Positions 8,976-17,483 of a stretch of DNA of 64,000 bases are shown here, piece after piece. Origin of the DNA: JALZAI01 sp038212215 (GTDB lineage: Bacteria > Actinomycetota > Actinomycetes > Mycobacteriales > Jatrophihabitantaceae); contig JBBQUT010000012.1 of assembly GCA_038212215.1 (NCBI GenBank), positions 38,372 to 102,371 on the forward strand. Reading direction: 5' to 3'. The notes below the pieces were generated by a model. That model ran no database searches. It was not told the origin of the DNA and worked only from the letters and a program-made list of their open reading frames with translations. Each line of letters opens with the position of its first letter. Within the stretch, counting starts at the first letter, position 1. A program made the position numbers and the translations under genes.

Positions 8976-10772
8976 GTGGACCCTTTGCCTGTGGACCCCG
9001 TCGATCCGCAACCGGCGCACCTGGATGATCCGGAGCCGCGGTTGCCGCGCGGCGGCGCGGCGGCGCGGCTCGACGGGGTCTACCGGCGAGCGGCCTGGCG
9101 CCGGCTGAACTCAAGCGATTTCGACGTGGTGGTGGTCGGCGGCGGCGTGGTCGGCGCCGGCGCCGCGCTGGACGCCGCTACGCGTGGGCTCTCGGTCGCG
9201 CTGATCGAAGCGCGGGATTGGGCCTCGGGCACCTCGAGCCGCTCGTCCAAACTGTTCCACGGCGGATTGCGCTATCTCGAGCAACTCGAGATCGGGCTCG
9301 TGCGCGAGGCGCTGCGCGAGCGCGAGCTGATGATGACCCGCATCGCGCCGCACCTCGTCACGCCGGTCGCGTTCCTGTACCCGCTCACCCACCGCGGCTG
9401 GGAGCGCCCCTATGTCGCGGCAGGCCTCGCGCTCTACGACTCGATGGGTGGGCACAGCAGCTTGCCCGGCCAGAAACACCTGTCGCACCGGGCCGCGTTG
9501 CGGATGTTTCCCGGCTTGCGCTCGGACGCGCTCGTCGGCGCCGTTCGCTACTACGACGCGCAGGCAGACGACGCCCGCCACACTCTCACCGTCGTGCGCA
9601 CCGCGGCCCGCTTCGGCGCGGTCGTCCGCTCGTCCACCCAAGCCGTCGGATTCGCTCGCGAGTCCGATCGGGTAGTGGGCGTGCGCGTACGCGACACCGA
9701 GGACGGGCGCGAAGCGATGGTCGGCGCCGGCGTGGTGTTGAACTGCACCGGCGTCTGGACCGACGAGTTGCAGGCGCTGTCCGGCGCGCGTGGACGATTC
9801 CGGGTGCGCGCGTCCAAGGGAGTGCACATCGTTGTCCCGCGCGACAAGATCTCCGGCGATGCGGGGCTCATCCTGCGCACTGTCAAATCGGTCCTGTTCG
9901 TGATCCCCTGGAAGAACCACTGGATCATCGGGACGACCGATACCGACTGGACGCTCGACCTGGCCCACCCCGCGGCCACGCGCGCGGACATCGACTACCT
10001 GCTCGAGCAGGTGAATTCGGTGCTCGTGGCGCCGCTCGAAAATGCCGACATCGAGGGTGTGTACGCCGGGCTTCGTCCGCTGCTGGCCGGGGAGTCCGAG
10101 GACACCTCGGCGCTGTCGCGCGAGCATGCCGTGGCGCGCGTCGTGCCCGGCCTGATCTCGATCGCCGGCGGTAAGTACACGACCTACCGGGTAATGGCAG
10201 CGGACGCCGTGGACGAGGCCAGCGAGGATCTGCCGCGGCGGATCGCGCCGTCGTGCACGGATAAGGTCCCGCTGCTCGGTGCAGAGGGCTTCTACGCGAT
10301 GCGCAACCAGCTGGATTCACTCGCCGCCGAGTACGGCCTGCACCCGCACCGCATCCGGCACGTGCTCGGCCGTTACGGCTCGATGATCCGCGACGTCCTC
10401 GACCCCGGCCTCGGCGAACCCGAGTTGCTGCAGACGGTGCCCGAAGCGCCGGATTACCTCTTCGCCGAGATCCGCTACGCCGTCACCCACGAGGGCGCTC
10501 TGCATCTGGAGGACGTGCTCACCCGCCGCACCCGCATCTCGATCGAGTACCCGCACCGCGGCGTCGACTGTGCGGACGTGATCGCGGACCTGATGAGCGC
10601 GATCCTCGGCTGGGACGATGCGACGCGCGCCGGTGAGGTCAGCAGTTACGTGACGCGCGTGCGCGCCGAGCGGGAATCGCAGGCACACGACGACGACGCG
10701 GCCGCAGATGAGGTCCGCACCTCAGCTCCCGAGGTGCGCGGGCGGCTGCGCGAGCAGGCGGTCGGTTCCTGA
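8976..10772 (+). CDS. glpD: Aerobic glycerol-3-phosphate dehydrogenase
   Basis: FAD-dependent, membrane-associated oxidation of glycerol-3-phosphate to dihydroxyacetone phosphate with electrons passed to menaquinone. About 598 residues from the GTG at 8976. The Rossmann FAD motif VVVVGGGVVGAGAALD begins near residue 50, followed by the family signature SGTSSRSSKLFHGGLRYLE. IIGTTDTDW and GGKYTTYRVMA in the later part are also diagnostic, and a C-terminal cap domain is present. The Pro/Asp-rich N-terminal extension resembles that of mycobacterial GlpD2. Divergently paired with glpK, as expected for a glycerol utilisation unit; no glycerol facilitator gene is present here. Confidence 0.95.
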   Translation: MDPLPVDPVDPQPAHLDDPEPRLPRGGAAARLDGVYRRAAWRRLNSSDFDVVVVGGGVVGAGAALDAATRGLSVALIEARDWASGTSSRSSKLFHGGLRYLEQLEIGLVREALRERELMMTRIAPHLVTPVAFLYPLTHRGWERPYVAAGLALYDSMGGHSSLPGQKHLSHRAALRMFPGLRSDALVGAVRYYDAQADDARHTLTVVRTAARFGAVVRSSTQAVGFARESDRVVGVRVRDTEDGREAMVGAGVVLNCTGVWTDELQALSGARGRFRVRASKGVHIVVPRDKISGDAGLILRTVKSVLFVIPWKNHWIIGTTDTDWTLDLAHPAATRADIDYLLEQVNSVLVAPLENADIEGVYAGLRPLLAGESEDTSALSREHAVARVVPGLISIAGGKYTTYRVMAADAVDEASEDLPRRIAPSCTDKVPLLGAEGFYAMRNQLDSLAAEYGLHPHRIRHVLGRYGSMIRDVLDPGLGEPELLQTVPEAPDYLFAEIRYAVTHEGALHLEDVLTRRTRISIEYPHRGVDCADVIADLMSAILGWDDATRAGEVSSYVTRVRAERESQAHDDDAAADEVRTSAPEVRGRLREQAVGS

Positions 10773-10785
10773 CAGCTGGCCCGGC

Positions 10786-11826
10786 TCAGTCCTGCAACTG
10801 GAGAGCGCCGCGGACCTCGCGGACCAGGCTGCGCCAGTCGTCGCGATCGACGCCCGCATCGTCCAAGACCGAGGTGTCGACGTCGAGGCGGCAGAACGCG
10901 ATCAGTTCGCGAATCAACTCGTTGGCGGCCGTGGAGGGCTTGCGCAGGTCGTAGGTGGCGTCCAACGCCGGGTTGAACACCTGGTCGTCCTCGACGTCGG
11001 CGAGTTCGGACCACCACTCGAGACCCAGCAGCGCGTGATCGTCGGCCACCCGGCAGAAGCGGGCCAGGTCGATGACCTCGGTGAACACGGCGACGTTCTC
11101 CTCGTCGCCGAGAAACATCGCGCTGGGCCGTTCCTGGGTGTCCTCTGCGAGGTATCCGCGCACGGTCAGGTAGGTGGCGTCAGGAAGCGTGATCCGGATC
11201 GGTTCGGCGCCGATGCGGTCCCACACCGACTCGGCATCGAGGTCGGAGGAGGCGAAGTCACCCTGCCAGCTCAGCCACGACTCGACGCGGGCAATGGCAC
11301 GCTCCCAACTGTCGGCAATCACGTCGCCGAGTTCGTTCCAGCGTTTGCGGCCTTCCTTGCCTTGGTAGCTGACGTCCTCGTCGACCAGTTCGGCGTACTC
11401 GGGTGTGTCCTCGACCAGGCGGCGCAGCGCTCCGTCGTCGCAGCAGTCGGCGATCTTGGCGGCGATGTCAACCACGTTCGCCAACGCCGAGACGTGTACC
11501 GGATCCGGTTCGCCCGCTGCCCACTCATAGACGGCGTCGAGGTCGTAGCTGTCCTCCCCCGCAGGGCGCAGCTGGTCAGGAGTCATCGTGGCGACGTATC
11601 CCCAGGCAGGATGATCGGACAGGTCGTTGTCCGTGCCGGACGCGATGAACTCGCCCAAGTCGCGGGTGTTCGGGTAGAGCAGGATCTTCGATCCGTCTCC
11701 GAGGAAGCCCTGCCACTCCTCGCCGTCCTCATCCGTCCATGGCGGCGCCCATAGGGTCAGCCCGATCCGGCCGTTGACGGTGAGCGTGATCGGGATGATC
11801 GCGGCGGCATCCTGCGAGCTGGTCAT
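10786..11826 (-). CDS. Conserved actinobacterial protein of unknown function
   Basis: A 346-residue acidic, probably cytoplasmic protein with no signal peptide or membrane span. It resembles a family found across actinobacteria that is sometimes labelled primosomal protein in databases without experimental basis; shared features are the early LTLWAPPWTDEDGEEW and the following LGEFIASG..DLSDHPAW stretch. A second conserved part (about residues 205-260) begins DRIGAEPIRITLPDATYLTVR. No catalytic motif was recognised. It converges on glpD with 13 bp between stops. Transcription probably starts at its own ATG (TAGTTT 6 nt upstream). Confidence 0.8.
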   Translation of the reverse strand: MTSSQDAAAIIPITLTVNGRIGLTLWAPPWTDEDGEEWQGFLGDGSKILLYPNTRDLGEFIASGTDNDLSDHPAWGYVATMTPDQLRPAGEDSYDLDAVYEWAAGEPDPVHVSALANVVDIAAKIADCCDDGALRRLVEDTPEYAELVDEDVSYQGKEGRKRWNELGDVIADSWERAIARVESWLSWQGDFASSDLDAESVWDRIGAEPIRITLPDATYLTVRGYLAEDTQERPSAMFLGDEENVAVFTEVIDLARFCRVADDHALLGLEWWSELADVEDDQVFNPALDATYDLRKPSTAANELIRELIAFCRLDVDTSVLDDAGVDRDDWRSLVREVRGALQLQD

Positions 11827-11832
11827 AGCCAG

Positions 11833-11838
11833 AAACTA
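11833..11838 (-). promoter_or_regulatory. Predicted leaderless -10 element of the 11826 gene
   Basis: TAGTTT on the minus strand, 6 nt before ATG 11826, with no ribosome-binding site between. Confidence 0.5.
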
Positions 11839-11883
11839 CCGGCACGGCTCGCTCCGACTGACCGGCGCGTGCGGATCAAGCGC

Positions 11884-12768
11884 TCAATTACCGATCGGAT
11901 GCCAGACGGTCTTGGTCTCGACGAACGCACTCAGCCGAGAAGTCCCGGGGTCAGCGCTCCAGTTCAGCGAACGCGGGACGAAGACCCGCTTCACGTTGTC
12001 AGCCGCCGCGACCTGCAGCGCGACCTGATCCGCCGCGTCGACACCGGACAAATCCAGCGCGTTCACGTCGCGGTGCGCGGCCAGCCAGGGAGCGAGCTCC
12101 GCGGTGAAACCGGTCAGCAGGTTCACCGCACCGCCCGGGATGTCGGAGGTCGCGAGCACCTCGGCGAACGACATCGCCGGCAACGGATGCGGTTCGGACG
12201 CCACCACTACGGCGGTGTTGCCCGTCGTCAAAACCGGGGCGAGCACGCTGACGAGGCCGAGCAGCGAGGAATCGGCGGGCGCGAACGCGGCGACCACGCC
12301 GCTCGGCTCGGGCAACGAGAAGCTGAAGTACGGTCCGGCGACGGGATTGGTACTGCCGACGACCTGCGCGTACTTGTCGGCCCAGCCGGCGAAGTACACC
12401 CAGCGGTCGATCGCCTCGTCCACCTGAATCGATGCTGCTCGAGCGGTAATCCCTTCGGACGTGCGCACCTCGGCCGCGAATTGCTCGCGCCTGCCTTCGA
12501 GCATTTCCGCGACTCGGTAGAGCACCTGCCCGCGGTTGTACGCCGACGCCGCAGACCACGCACCGAAGGCCTTGCGCGCTGCGACCACTGCGTCCCGGAC
12601 GTCCTTGCGAGAAGCCTGGGCGGCGTGCGCGAGCAGCTCCCCCTTCGCCGTGCAAACCGGGTACGAGCGTCCGGACTCAGAGCGAGGGAACGCACCGCCG
12701 ATGTAGAGCTTGTAGGTTTTTCGGACGGCAAGCCGATCCGCCGCAGGCTCGTGCGTCGATTTAGGCAT
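11884..12768 (-). CDS. Aldehyde dehydrogenase-like protein lacking the catalytic half
   Basis: A 294-residue protein aligned to the N-terminal NAD-binding part of aldehyde dehydrogenases. Recognisable blocks are YKLYIGGAFPRSESGRSY, the helical region with WVYFAGWADKYAQVVGS, and the Rossmann portion GVVAAFAPADSSLLGLV. It stops before the position of the catalytic Cys, and the LELGGK-type Glu motif is not recognisable. The distinctive ending FVETKTVWHPIGN suggests a conserved short form rather than random truncation. It overlaps the full-length ALDH by 8 bp and belongs to the deoC operon. It could be a regulatory or structural partner of that enzyme. Confidence 0.8.
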   Translation of the reverse strand: MPKSTHEPAADRLAVRKTYKLYIGGAFPRSESGRSYPVCTAKGELLAHAAQASRKDVRDAVVAARKAFGAWSAASAYNRGQVLYRVAEMLEGRREQFAAEVRTSEGITARAASIQVDEAIDRWVYFAGWADKYAQVVGSTNPVAGPYFSFSLPEPSGVVAAFAPADSSLLGLVSVLAPVLTTGNTAVVVASEPHPLPAMSFAEVLATSDIPGGAVNLLTGFTAELAPWLAAHRDVNALDLSGVDAADQVALQVAAADNVKRVFVPRSLNWSADPGTSRLSAFVETKTVWHPIGN

Positions 12769-14191
12769 CGAGATAGGCCTCCAGGCCGTGGCGGCCGCCC
12801 TCTCGTCCGAAGCCGGATTCCTTGTACCCGCCGAACGGTGCAGTCGGATCGAAGCGGTTGAACGTGTTGGCCCACACGACGCCGGCCCGCAGTTTGCCTG
12901 CTATAGAAAGGATTCGGGAACCCTTCTCCGTCCACACACCTGCCGACAGGCCGTACGGCGTGTTGTTGGCCTTCGCGACCGCCTCGCTCGGCGTGCGGAA
13001 CGTGAGCACGGACAGCACTGGGCCAAAGATCTCCTCGCGGGCGATGCGGTGGGCCTGTGAGACACCGGTGAAAATGGTCGGAGCGAACCAGAAACCGCGC
13101 TCGGGCAGGTTACAAGGCGGCGACCATCTGACAGCGCCCTCGTCCTCGCCTGCGGCCGACAGTTCGCGGATGCGGGCCAGCTGTGCCGCAGAGTTAATCG
13201 CCCCGACGTCGGTGTTCTTGTCCAACGGATCGCCGACCCGAAGGGTCGTCAGCCGGCGTTTCAACGCAGCTGTCAATTCTTCGGCCACGGACTCCTGGAC
13301 GAGCAGTCGCGACCCGGCACAACACACTTGACCCTGATTGAAGAAGATGCCGTTGACGATGCCGTCGACGGCCTGGTCCAGCGGTGCGTCGTCGAAGACG
13401 ATGTTCGCCGCCTTGCCGCCAAGTTCCAGCGAGAGCCGCTTGCCGCTGCCCGCGACCGTCCGGGCGATGATCTTGCCGACCTCGGTCGAACCGGTGAAAG
13501 CGATCTTGTCGATGCCGGCATGCTCGACGACAGCCTGACCGATCGACGGGCCGCCGGCGAGGATGTTCACGACACCGGGCGGGAGGTCGCACTCGGCGAT
13601 GATCTCGGCGAGGACGAGCGCGGTGAGCGGCGTCGTTTCGGCCGGCTTGAGGACGACGGTGTTTCCGCATGCGAGTGCCGGCGCGATCTTCCAGGCGGCC
13701 ATCAACAGCGGGAAATTCCAGGGGATTATCTGACCGGCAACCCCGATGGGACGCGGCGCAGGCCCGAAGCCGGCGTAACCGAGCTTGTCTGCCCAACCCG
13801 CGTAGTAGAAAAAGTGCGCGGCTGCGGTAGGGATGTCGACGTCGCGCGACTCGCGGATCGGCTTGCCATTGTCGAGAGATTCGAGCACCGCAAGTTCGCG
13901 GCCGCGTTCCTGGATCGCGCGGGCGATCCGGAACAAATACTTACCGCGCTCCTTGCCGGGCAGCGCCGCCCACTTCGGTGCTGCGCGCCGTGCGGCACCG
14001 ACCGCGTCGTCGACATCGGACACTGCTGCCTCGGTCACTTCGGCCAGTGGCGATTCGTCCGCCGGATTGACCGTCTTGACGGCGTCTCCCCTGCCGTCGC
14101 GGAAGGTGCCGTCGACGAAGATCTGGTAACTGGCCCGTAGCCGGGCGATGTCGCGGGACTCGGGCGCGGGTGCGTACTCGAAGACGGCCAT
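12761..14191 (-). CDS. NAD-dependent aldehyde dehydrogenase, deoC-linked
   Basis: A full 476-residue aldehyde dehydrogenase. The Asn of IIPWNFPLLMAAWK, the catalytic Glu in LELGGKAANIVFDD and the catalytic Cys in GQVCCAGSRLLV are all present, and the C-terminus has the usual FGGYKESGFGREGG. Its start overlaps the deoC stop by 1 nt. Given that DeoC releases acetaldehyde, this enzyme most likely oxidises acetaldehyde to acetate, completing 2-deoxyribose-5-phosphate breakdown. Substrate specificity is inferred from context only. Confidence 0.93.
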   Translation of the reverse strand: MAVFEYAPAPESRDIARLRASYQIFVDGTFRDGRGDAVKTVNPADESPLAEVTEAAVSDVDDAVGAARRAAPKWAALPGKERGKYLFRIARAIQERGRELAVLESLDNGKPIRESRDVDIPTAAAHFFYYAGWADKLGYAGFGPAPRPIGVAGQIIPWNFPLLMAAWKIAPALACGNTVVLKPAETTPLTALVLAEIIAECDLPPGVVNILAGGPSIGQAVVEHAGIDKIAFTGSTEVGKIIARTVAGSGKRLSLELGGKAANIVFDDAPLDQAVDGIVNGIFFNQGQVCCAGSRLLVQESVAEELTAALKRRLTTLRVGDPLDKNTDVGAINSAAQLARIRELSAAGEDEGAVRWSPPCNLPERGFWFAPTIFTGVSQAHRIAREEIFGPVLSVLTFRTPSEAVAKANNTPYGLSAGVWTEKGSRILSIAGKLRAGVVWANTFNRFDPTAPFGGYKESGFGREGGRHGLEAYLDA

Positions 14192-15141
14192 CAGTCGACA
14201 GTCACGTAGTCGGGGCCGTCGTAGTTGCCGGTGGCCATCTTGTGTCGCTGCTGCAACAGGTCGTTGAGCAGGCTGGACGCGCCGAAGCGGAACAACCGCG
14301 CGGTCAGCCAGGTCTCACCAGCCACCTCGTTGACCAGGACCAAATAGCGCACGGCTTCTTTGGACGTGCGAATGCCGCCGGCCAGTTTCACGCCCCGCAC
14401 GTCGCCGGTCAGCGCCGCGAAGTCGCGCACGGCTTCGAGCATCACGAGTGCTACCGGCGGCGTCGCCGATGGTGTGATCTTGCCCGTGGAGGTCTTAATG
14501 AAATCGCCGCCCGCGAGCAGCGCGAGCCAGGATGCGCGCCGCACGTTGTCCAGAGTCGCGAGCTCGCCGGTCTCCAGGATCACTTTCAGGTGTGCCGATC
14601 CGCAGGCCGCCTTGGTGGCCACGATCTCGTCGAACACCTGCTGGTAGCGCCCGGCGAGGAAGGCGCCACGGTCGATCACCATGTCGATCTCGTTCGCGCC
14701 GGCGCGCACCGCGTCGCCGACGTCATACAGCTTCGTCTCCAGCGATGCTCGTCCGGACGGGAAAGCTGTCGCGACCGAGGCAATCTGCACGCTCGCGCCG
14801 CGCAGCGCGTCGACCGCGGTGGCGACCATGTCGGGATACACGCAGACGGCGGCCACTGCAGGAACCGAAGGGTCACCAGGATCGGGACGCGCCGCCTTGG
14901 CGCACAGCGACCGTACTTTTCCCGCGGTGTCGGCACCCTCCAGCGTGGTCAGATCGACCATCGAAATCGCTGCGTCGATGGCCCACGCTTTTGCCGTCGT
15001 CTTGATGCCGCGGGTCGCGAGCTGACTCACGCGCGCCTCAGCGCCGACCTGGTCGACGCCGGGCAGACCGTGCAGAAACCTGCGCAGGGACGAGTCGTCT
15101 CGGCTCACGCCGGCCAACTCCGTCGCTTCGATGACGCTCAC
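14191..15141 (-). CDS. deoC: Deoxyribose-phosphate aldolase
   Basis: Cleaves 2-deoxy-D-ribose-5-phosphate to acetaldehyde and D-glyceraldehyde-3-phosphate by a class I (Schiff base) mechanism. 316 residues from GTG 15141, chosen because TAGACT lies exactly 7 nt upstream. Visible motifs are VCVYPDMV (substrate binding), NEIDMVIDRGAFL, HLKVILETGEL with the reactive Lys, FIKTSTGKI with the Schiff-base Lys, and VKLAGGIRTSKEA. It is longer than E. coli DeoC, as usual in actinobacteria. First gene of the deoC-ALDH-short ALDH operon and divergent from upp. Confidence 0.94.
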   Translation of the reverse strand: MSVIEATELAGVSRDDSSLRRFLHGLPGVDQVGAEARVSQLATRGIKTTAKAWAIDAAISMVDLTTLEGADTAGKVRSLCAKAARPDPGDPSVPAVAAVCVYPDMVATAVDALRGASVQIASVATAFPSGRASLETKLYDVGDAVRAGANEIDMVIDRGAFLAGRYQQVFDEIVATKAACGSAHLKVILETGELATLDNVRRASWLALLAGGDFIKTSTGKITPSATPPVALVMLEAVRDFAALTGDVRGVKLAGGIRTSKEAVRYLVLVNEVAGETWLTARLFRFGASSLLNDLLQQRHKMATGNYDGPDYVTVD

Positions 15142-15148
15142 AGGCTTC

Positions 15149-15154
15149 AGTCTA
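15149..15154 (-). promoter_or_regulatory. Predicted leaderless -10 element of deoC
   Basis: TAGACT on the minus strand followed by 7 nt and the GTG start at 15141. Confidence 0.55.
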
Positions 15155-15288
15155 GGTTCGCGCAGACAGGCCACAGCGTTCCCGCCCCGTTCATGCCGGG
15201 CCGCGATGATCATTCTTATGCATCTACTCGGCGTGCTGCGCATCCTGTCGGCGCGCCTGGTCGTCCGCGGCACGCATGTTCATTCGGT

Positions 15289-15347
15289 TTCGCTCGCCAG
15301 CGTCGCTCACGGTGACATGGGTTCGCTCGCCAGCGTCGCTCACGGTG
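15289..15347. repeat. Two 26-bp direct repeats between deoC and upp
   Basis: Identical copies of a 26-bp unit containing CGCTCGCCAGCGTCGCTCAC occupy 15289-15314 and 15322-15347, period 33 bp. Fragments of the same string appear near 7430-7450 (TCGTGTCGCTCACG) and 16078-16091 (GCTCACGGTGGC), all intergenic. The unit contains a short CGCT/AGCG hairpin. With only two complete copies it is not a CRISPR array; a dispersed intergenic repeat is more likely. The rest of the roughly 250-bp gap holds no gene. Confidence 0.7.
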
Positions 15348-15376
15348 GCCGCCGCCGTGCGGAGCGCCGGCGCGGC

Positions 15377-15382
15377 TAAGGT
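15377..15382 (+). promoter_or_regulatory. Predicted leaderless -10 element of upp
   Basis: TAAGGT, 6 nt, then ATG at 15389; no Shine-Dalgarno sequence. Confidence 0.55.
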
Positions 15383-15388
15383 CTCGGC

Positions 15389-16021
15389 ATGCCAGCTTTG
15401 CCGACGACAGTCGTGACTCATCCGATCGTGCAGGCGCGGCTCACCGTGATGCGCGATGAGACATCCAGCAATGCCGAGTTCCGCGCCGCATTGCGCGAGC
15501 TCGCCACGTTGCTCGTGTACGAGGCCACGCGCAACCTCGCGACCGTGGGCAAGCCGATCCGCACGCCGGTCGCGCCGACGGAGGGACTGGGTATTGCGAA
15601 CCCGCCGCTGCTGGTGCCGGTATTGCGCGCTGGCCTGGGCATGGCCGAAGCGGCATTCAACCTATTGCCTGAATCGCAGATGGGTTTCGTCGGCCTGGCC
15701 CGCGACGAGCAGACCCACGAGCCGCACCCGTACATGGCCTCGTTGCCCGACTCGTTGACCGGACGTCCGGTCATCGTGCTCGATCCGATGCTGGCGACAG
15801 GCGGGTCATTGCTGCACTGCCTGCGCCTGCTAGCCCAGCGCGGCGCCGACGACTTGACCGTCATCTGCGCCCTCGCTGCGCCGGAAGGCATTGCCCGGAT
15901 CGAGTCCAGTGGCCTGCCCGTTCGAATCTTCACCGCAAGCATCGACGACGAACTCAACGAGAACGCCTACATCGTTCCTGGGCTCGGCGACGCCGGCGAT
16001 CGGCAGTTCGGACCGCGATAG
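15389..16021 (+). CDS. upp: Uracil phosphoribosyltransferase
   Basis: Salvages uracil with PRPP to give UMP, using the base released by thymidine or uridine phosphorolysis. 210 residues, the standard size. The PRPP-binding loop VIVLDPMLATGGSLLHCL is intact, as are PVLRAGLGMAEAAF and the C-terminal DAGDRQFGPR. Divergent from deoC. The convergent gap downstream contains the second copy of the 26-nt dispersed repeat and no clear hairpin. Confidence 0.96.
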   Translation: MPALPTTVVTHPIVQARLTVMRDETSSNAEFRAALRELATLLVYEATRNLATVGKPIRTPVAPTEGLGIANPPLLVPVLRAGLGMAEAAFNLLPESQMGFVGLARDEQTHEPHPYMASLPDSLTGRPVIVLDPMLATGGSLLHCLRLLAQRGADDLTVICALAAPEGIARIESSGLPVRIFTASIDDELNENAYIVPGLGDAGDRQFGPR

Positions 16022-16092
16022 CGGGTCCGAACCGTGTCGCAGCGGGCGCCGCGCCGGCTGGCGTTTGCGCGATCGTCCTGCTCACGGTGGCT

Positions 16093-16118
16093 CAGGAGCG
16101 TCCCGATGAATGAAGATC
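16093..16118. repeat. Dispersed 26-nt repeat, copy 2 (convergent 3' intergenic)
   Basis: Second copy of the element at 4998-5023, in the gap between convergent upp and the DUF427 gene. The 14-base core GATGAATGAAGATC is identical. Confidence 0.5.
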
Positions 16119-16134
16119 GCGCACCACCCACGAG

Positions 16135-16620
16135 TCACCAACCGAGCGTGGCACGGCCGCCTTTGAACGGCCCGACGACATCGGAGGTGATCCAACCTGC
16201 GTAGAAGCCGCCTTCCTGCGAGCGCACGTGCTCGCCGTCCACCTCGCAATGCAACCGCGACGGAGAAAAGGCGAGATAGTCGGTGATCGCTTCGAAGCCG
16301 GCCGTCGGATGCTCGTAACACCACGCGGCCGCCTGGAGGCCGAGCACGTCGAAGTAGGTGGCCGAGCCCTTCCACTCGCAGAAGGTCGACCGGGCGTCGG
16401 ACCGCTCGATCGTCCCCGGCCAGACGTCGCCCGGCGGCACGTACCAGGTCGGCGGGTGGCTGGTCTCCAGCACGCGGTAAGCGTGCCGCGTCTCGGCGAC
16501 GACCTGATCGCCGAGACGCACCACGACGAGCCGGTCGGACGGGACGCATGCGGGTGGGCGGGGGTAATCCCACACGGATTCCTGGCCCGGTCCGGGAGCA
16601 TCTCGCTGCTTTGCCTGCAC
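16135..16620 (-). CDS. DUF427 domain protein
   Basis: A protein of about 161 residues with a DUF427 domain. Characteristic sequence: PGPGQESVWDYPRPP at the N-terminus, ETRHAYRVLETSHPPTWYVP, FCEWKGSATYFDV, AAWCYEHPTAGF, and the C-terminal GGFYAGWITSDVVGPFKG. No function has been established for the family that I can state. GTG 16620 is preferred on the family's N-terminus; GTG 16635 would add five residues. A much longer frame extends upstream but overlaps the opposite-strand lipoprotein and does not look coding. Confidence 0.88.
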   Translation of the reverse strand: MQAKQRDAPGPGQESVWDYPRPPACVPSDRLVVVRLGDQVVAETRHAYRVLETSHPPTWYVPPGDVWPGTIERSDARSTFCEWKGSATYFDVLGLQAAAWCYEHPTAGFEAITDYLAFSPSRLHCEVDGEHVRSQEGGFYAGWITSDVVGPFKGGRATLGW

Positions 16621-16771
16621 GCACCCATCGTGCACGACGCGACAACCGAACGCCCTGTGCGCCAGATTTGGTGAATGTCGTATCACAATTTGGGCGCGCC
16701 GCGCGACAAACTCCCCCACTCGTGCGTCCCTATGGCAAGACACCAAATTCTTTCCTCGCCGGAGGCGATTC

Positions 16772-17449
16772 GTGACCAAACTCGGCTTCATGAGCACGGC
16801 GCGCGAACGCGTAGCAGTTGTTGCGCTGGCAATCGCTGCTGCCGTGCTGGTTGCCGGGTGCGGCAGCACGACCAGCACCGGCGCGGGGCAGCCGCCGCGG
16901 ACCTCCGTCGGGCGAACGGCAACCTCGCCGAGCACGATTGCGTCGCCGGCGACGCAAGCGCGTATCTTCCGAGCTTTCCGTTCGGACGGCAGTCCCTCGG
17001 TCGTCGTTTCTGGCACGAGCAACGGGACGTGCTGGACGTCGTCGGTTGCCGCGCCCGTGCGCGGCGCCTACCGCTGCTTCTCGGCGAACAAGATCCTCGA
17101 CCCGTGCTTCGTTGCCGACGCGCATGCGAGGACTGCGCTGTGCATGCTGAACCCCTGGTCGGACGCGCACCGGTTGCGGCTCACGGCGCCGCTGCCCAAC
17201 GCTGCTCCGTTGCTGGATCCCGCACGTCCCTGGGCGGTGCAACTGGCCAACGGCGCCCGGTGCGTCGCGGTGACCGGCACCGCACCCTCCGTCGCCGGAG
17301 TTTCGCTCGCCTACAGCTGCGGGCACGGCTACGGGGCAGCCCTGATCACGACGCGGGCCACGGTGATGACTGCGCACTACGCGAGGGCGGGCGCCGCGAG
17401 GTTGCAGACGGTCGCGGTGGCCGAGGCCTGGCGGGTGCGGTCGAGCTGA
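16772..17449 (+). CDS. Hypothetical secreted lipoprotein
   Basis: 225 residues. GTG 16772 is supported by a GGAGG sequence 6 nt upstream. A signal peptide ends in a lipobox, LVAGC, with the acylated Cys near residue 30, then a Ser/Thr/Pro-rich linker to about residue 62. The mature domain of about 160 residues is Cys-containing (CW, CFSA, CFVA, CMLN, CVAV, CGHG), suggesting disulfides outside the cell. No catalytic motif was recognised. It converges on the phosphohexomutase gene. Confidence 0.75.
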   Translation: MTKLGFMSTARERVAVVALAIAAAVLVAGCGSTTSTGAGQPPRTSVGRTATSPSTIASPATQARIFRAFRSDGSPSVVVSGTSNGTCWTSSVAAPVRGAYRCFSANKILDPCFVADAHARTALCMLNPWSDAHRLRLTAPLPNAAPLLDPARPWAVQLANGARCVAVTGTAPSVAGVSLAYSCGHGYGAALITTRATVMTAHYARAGAARLQTVAVAEAWRVRSS

Positions 17450-17483
17450 AAGCCAGAAACGGCGAGCTAAGAGACCGAGCACC

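Noticed and set aside
15289..15347. CRISPR array
   Set aside because: Only two repeat copies, a 7-bp spacer, and no cas genes.
15131..15379. 82-codon frame reading through the direct repeats
   Set aside because: Its repeated SLASVAHG residues come from the DNA repeat; it lies over the deoC promoter and has no support as a gene.
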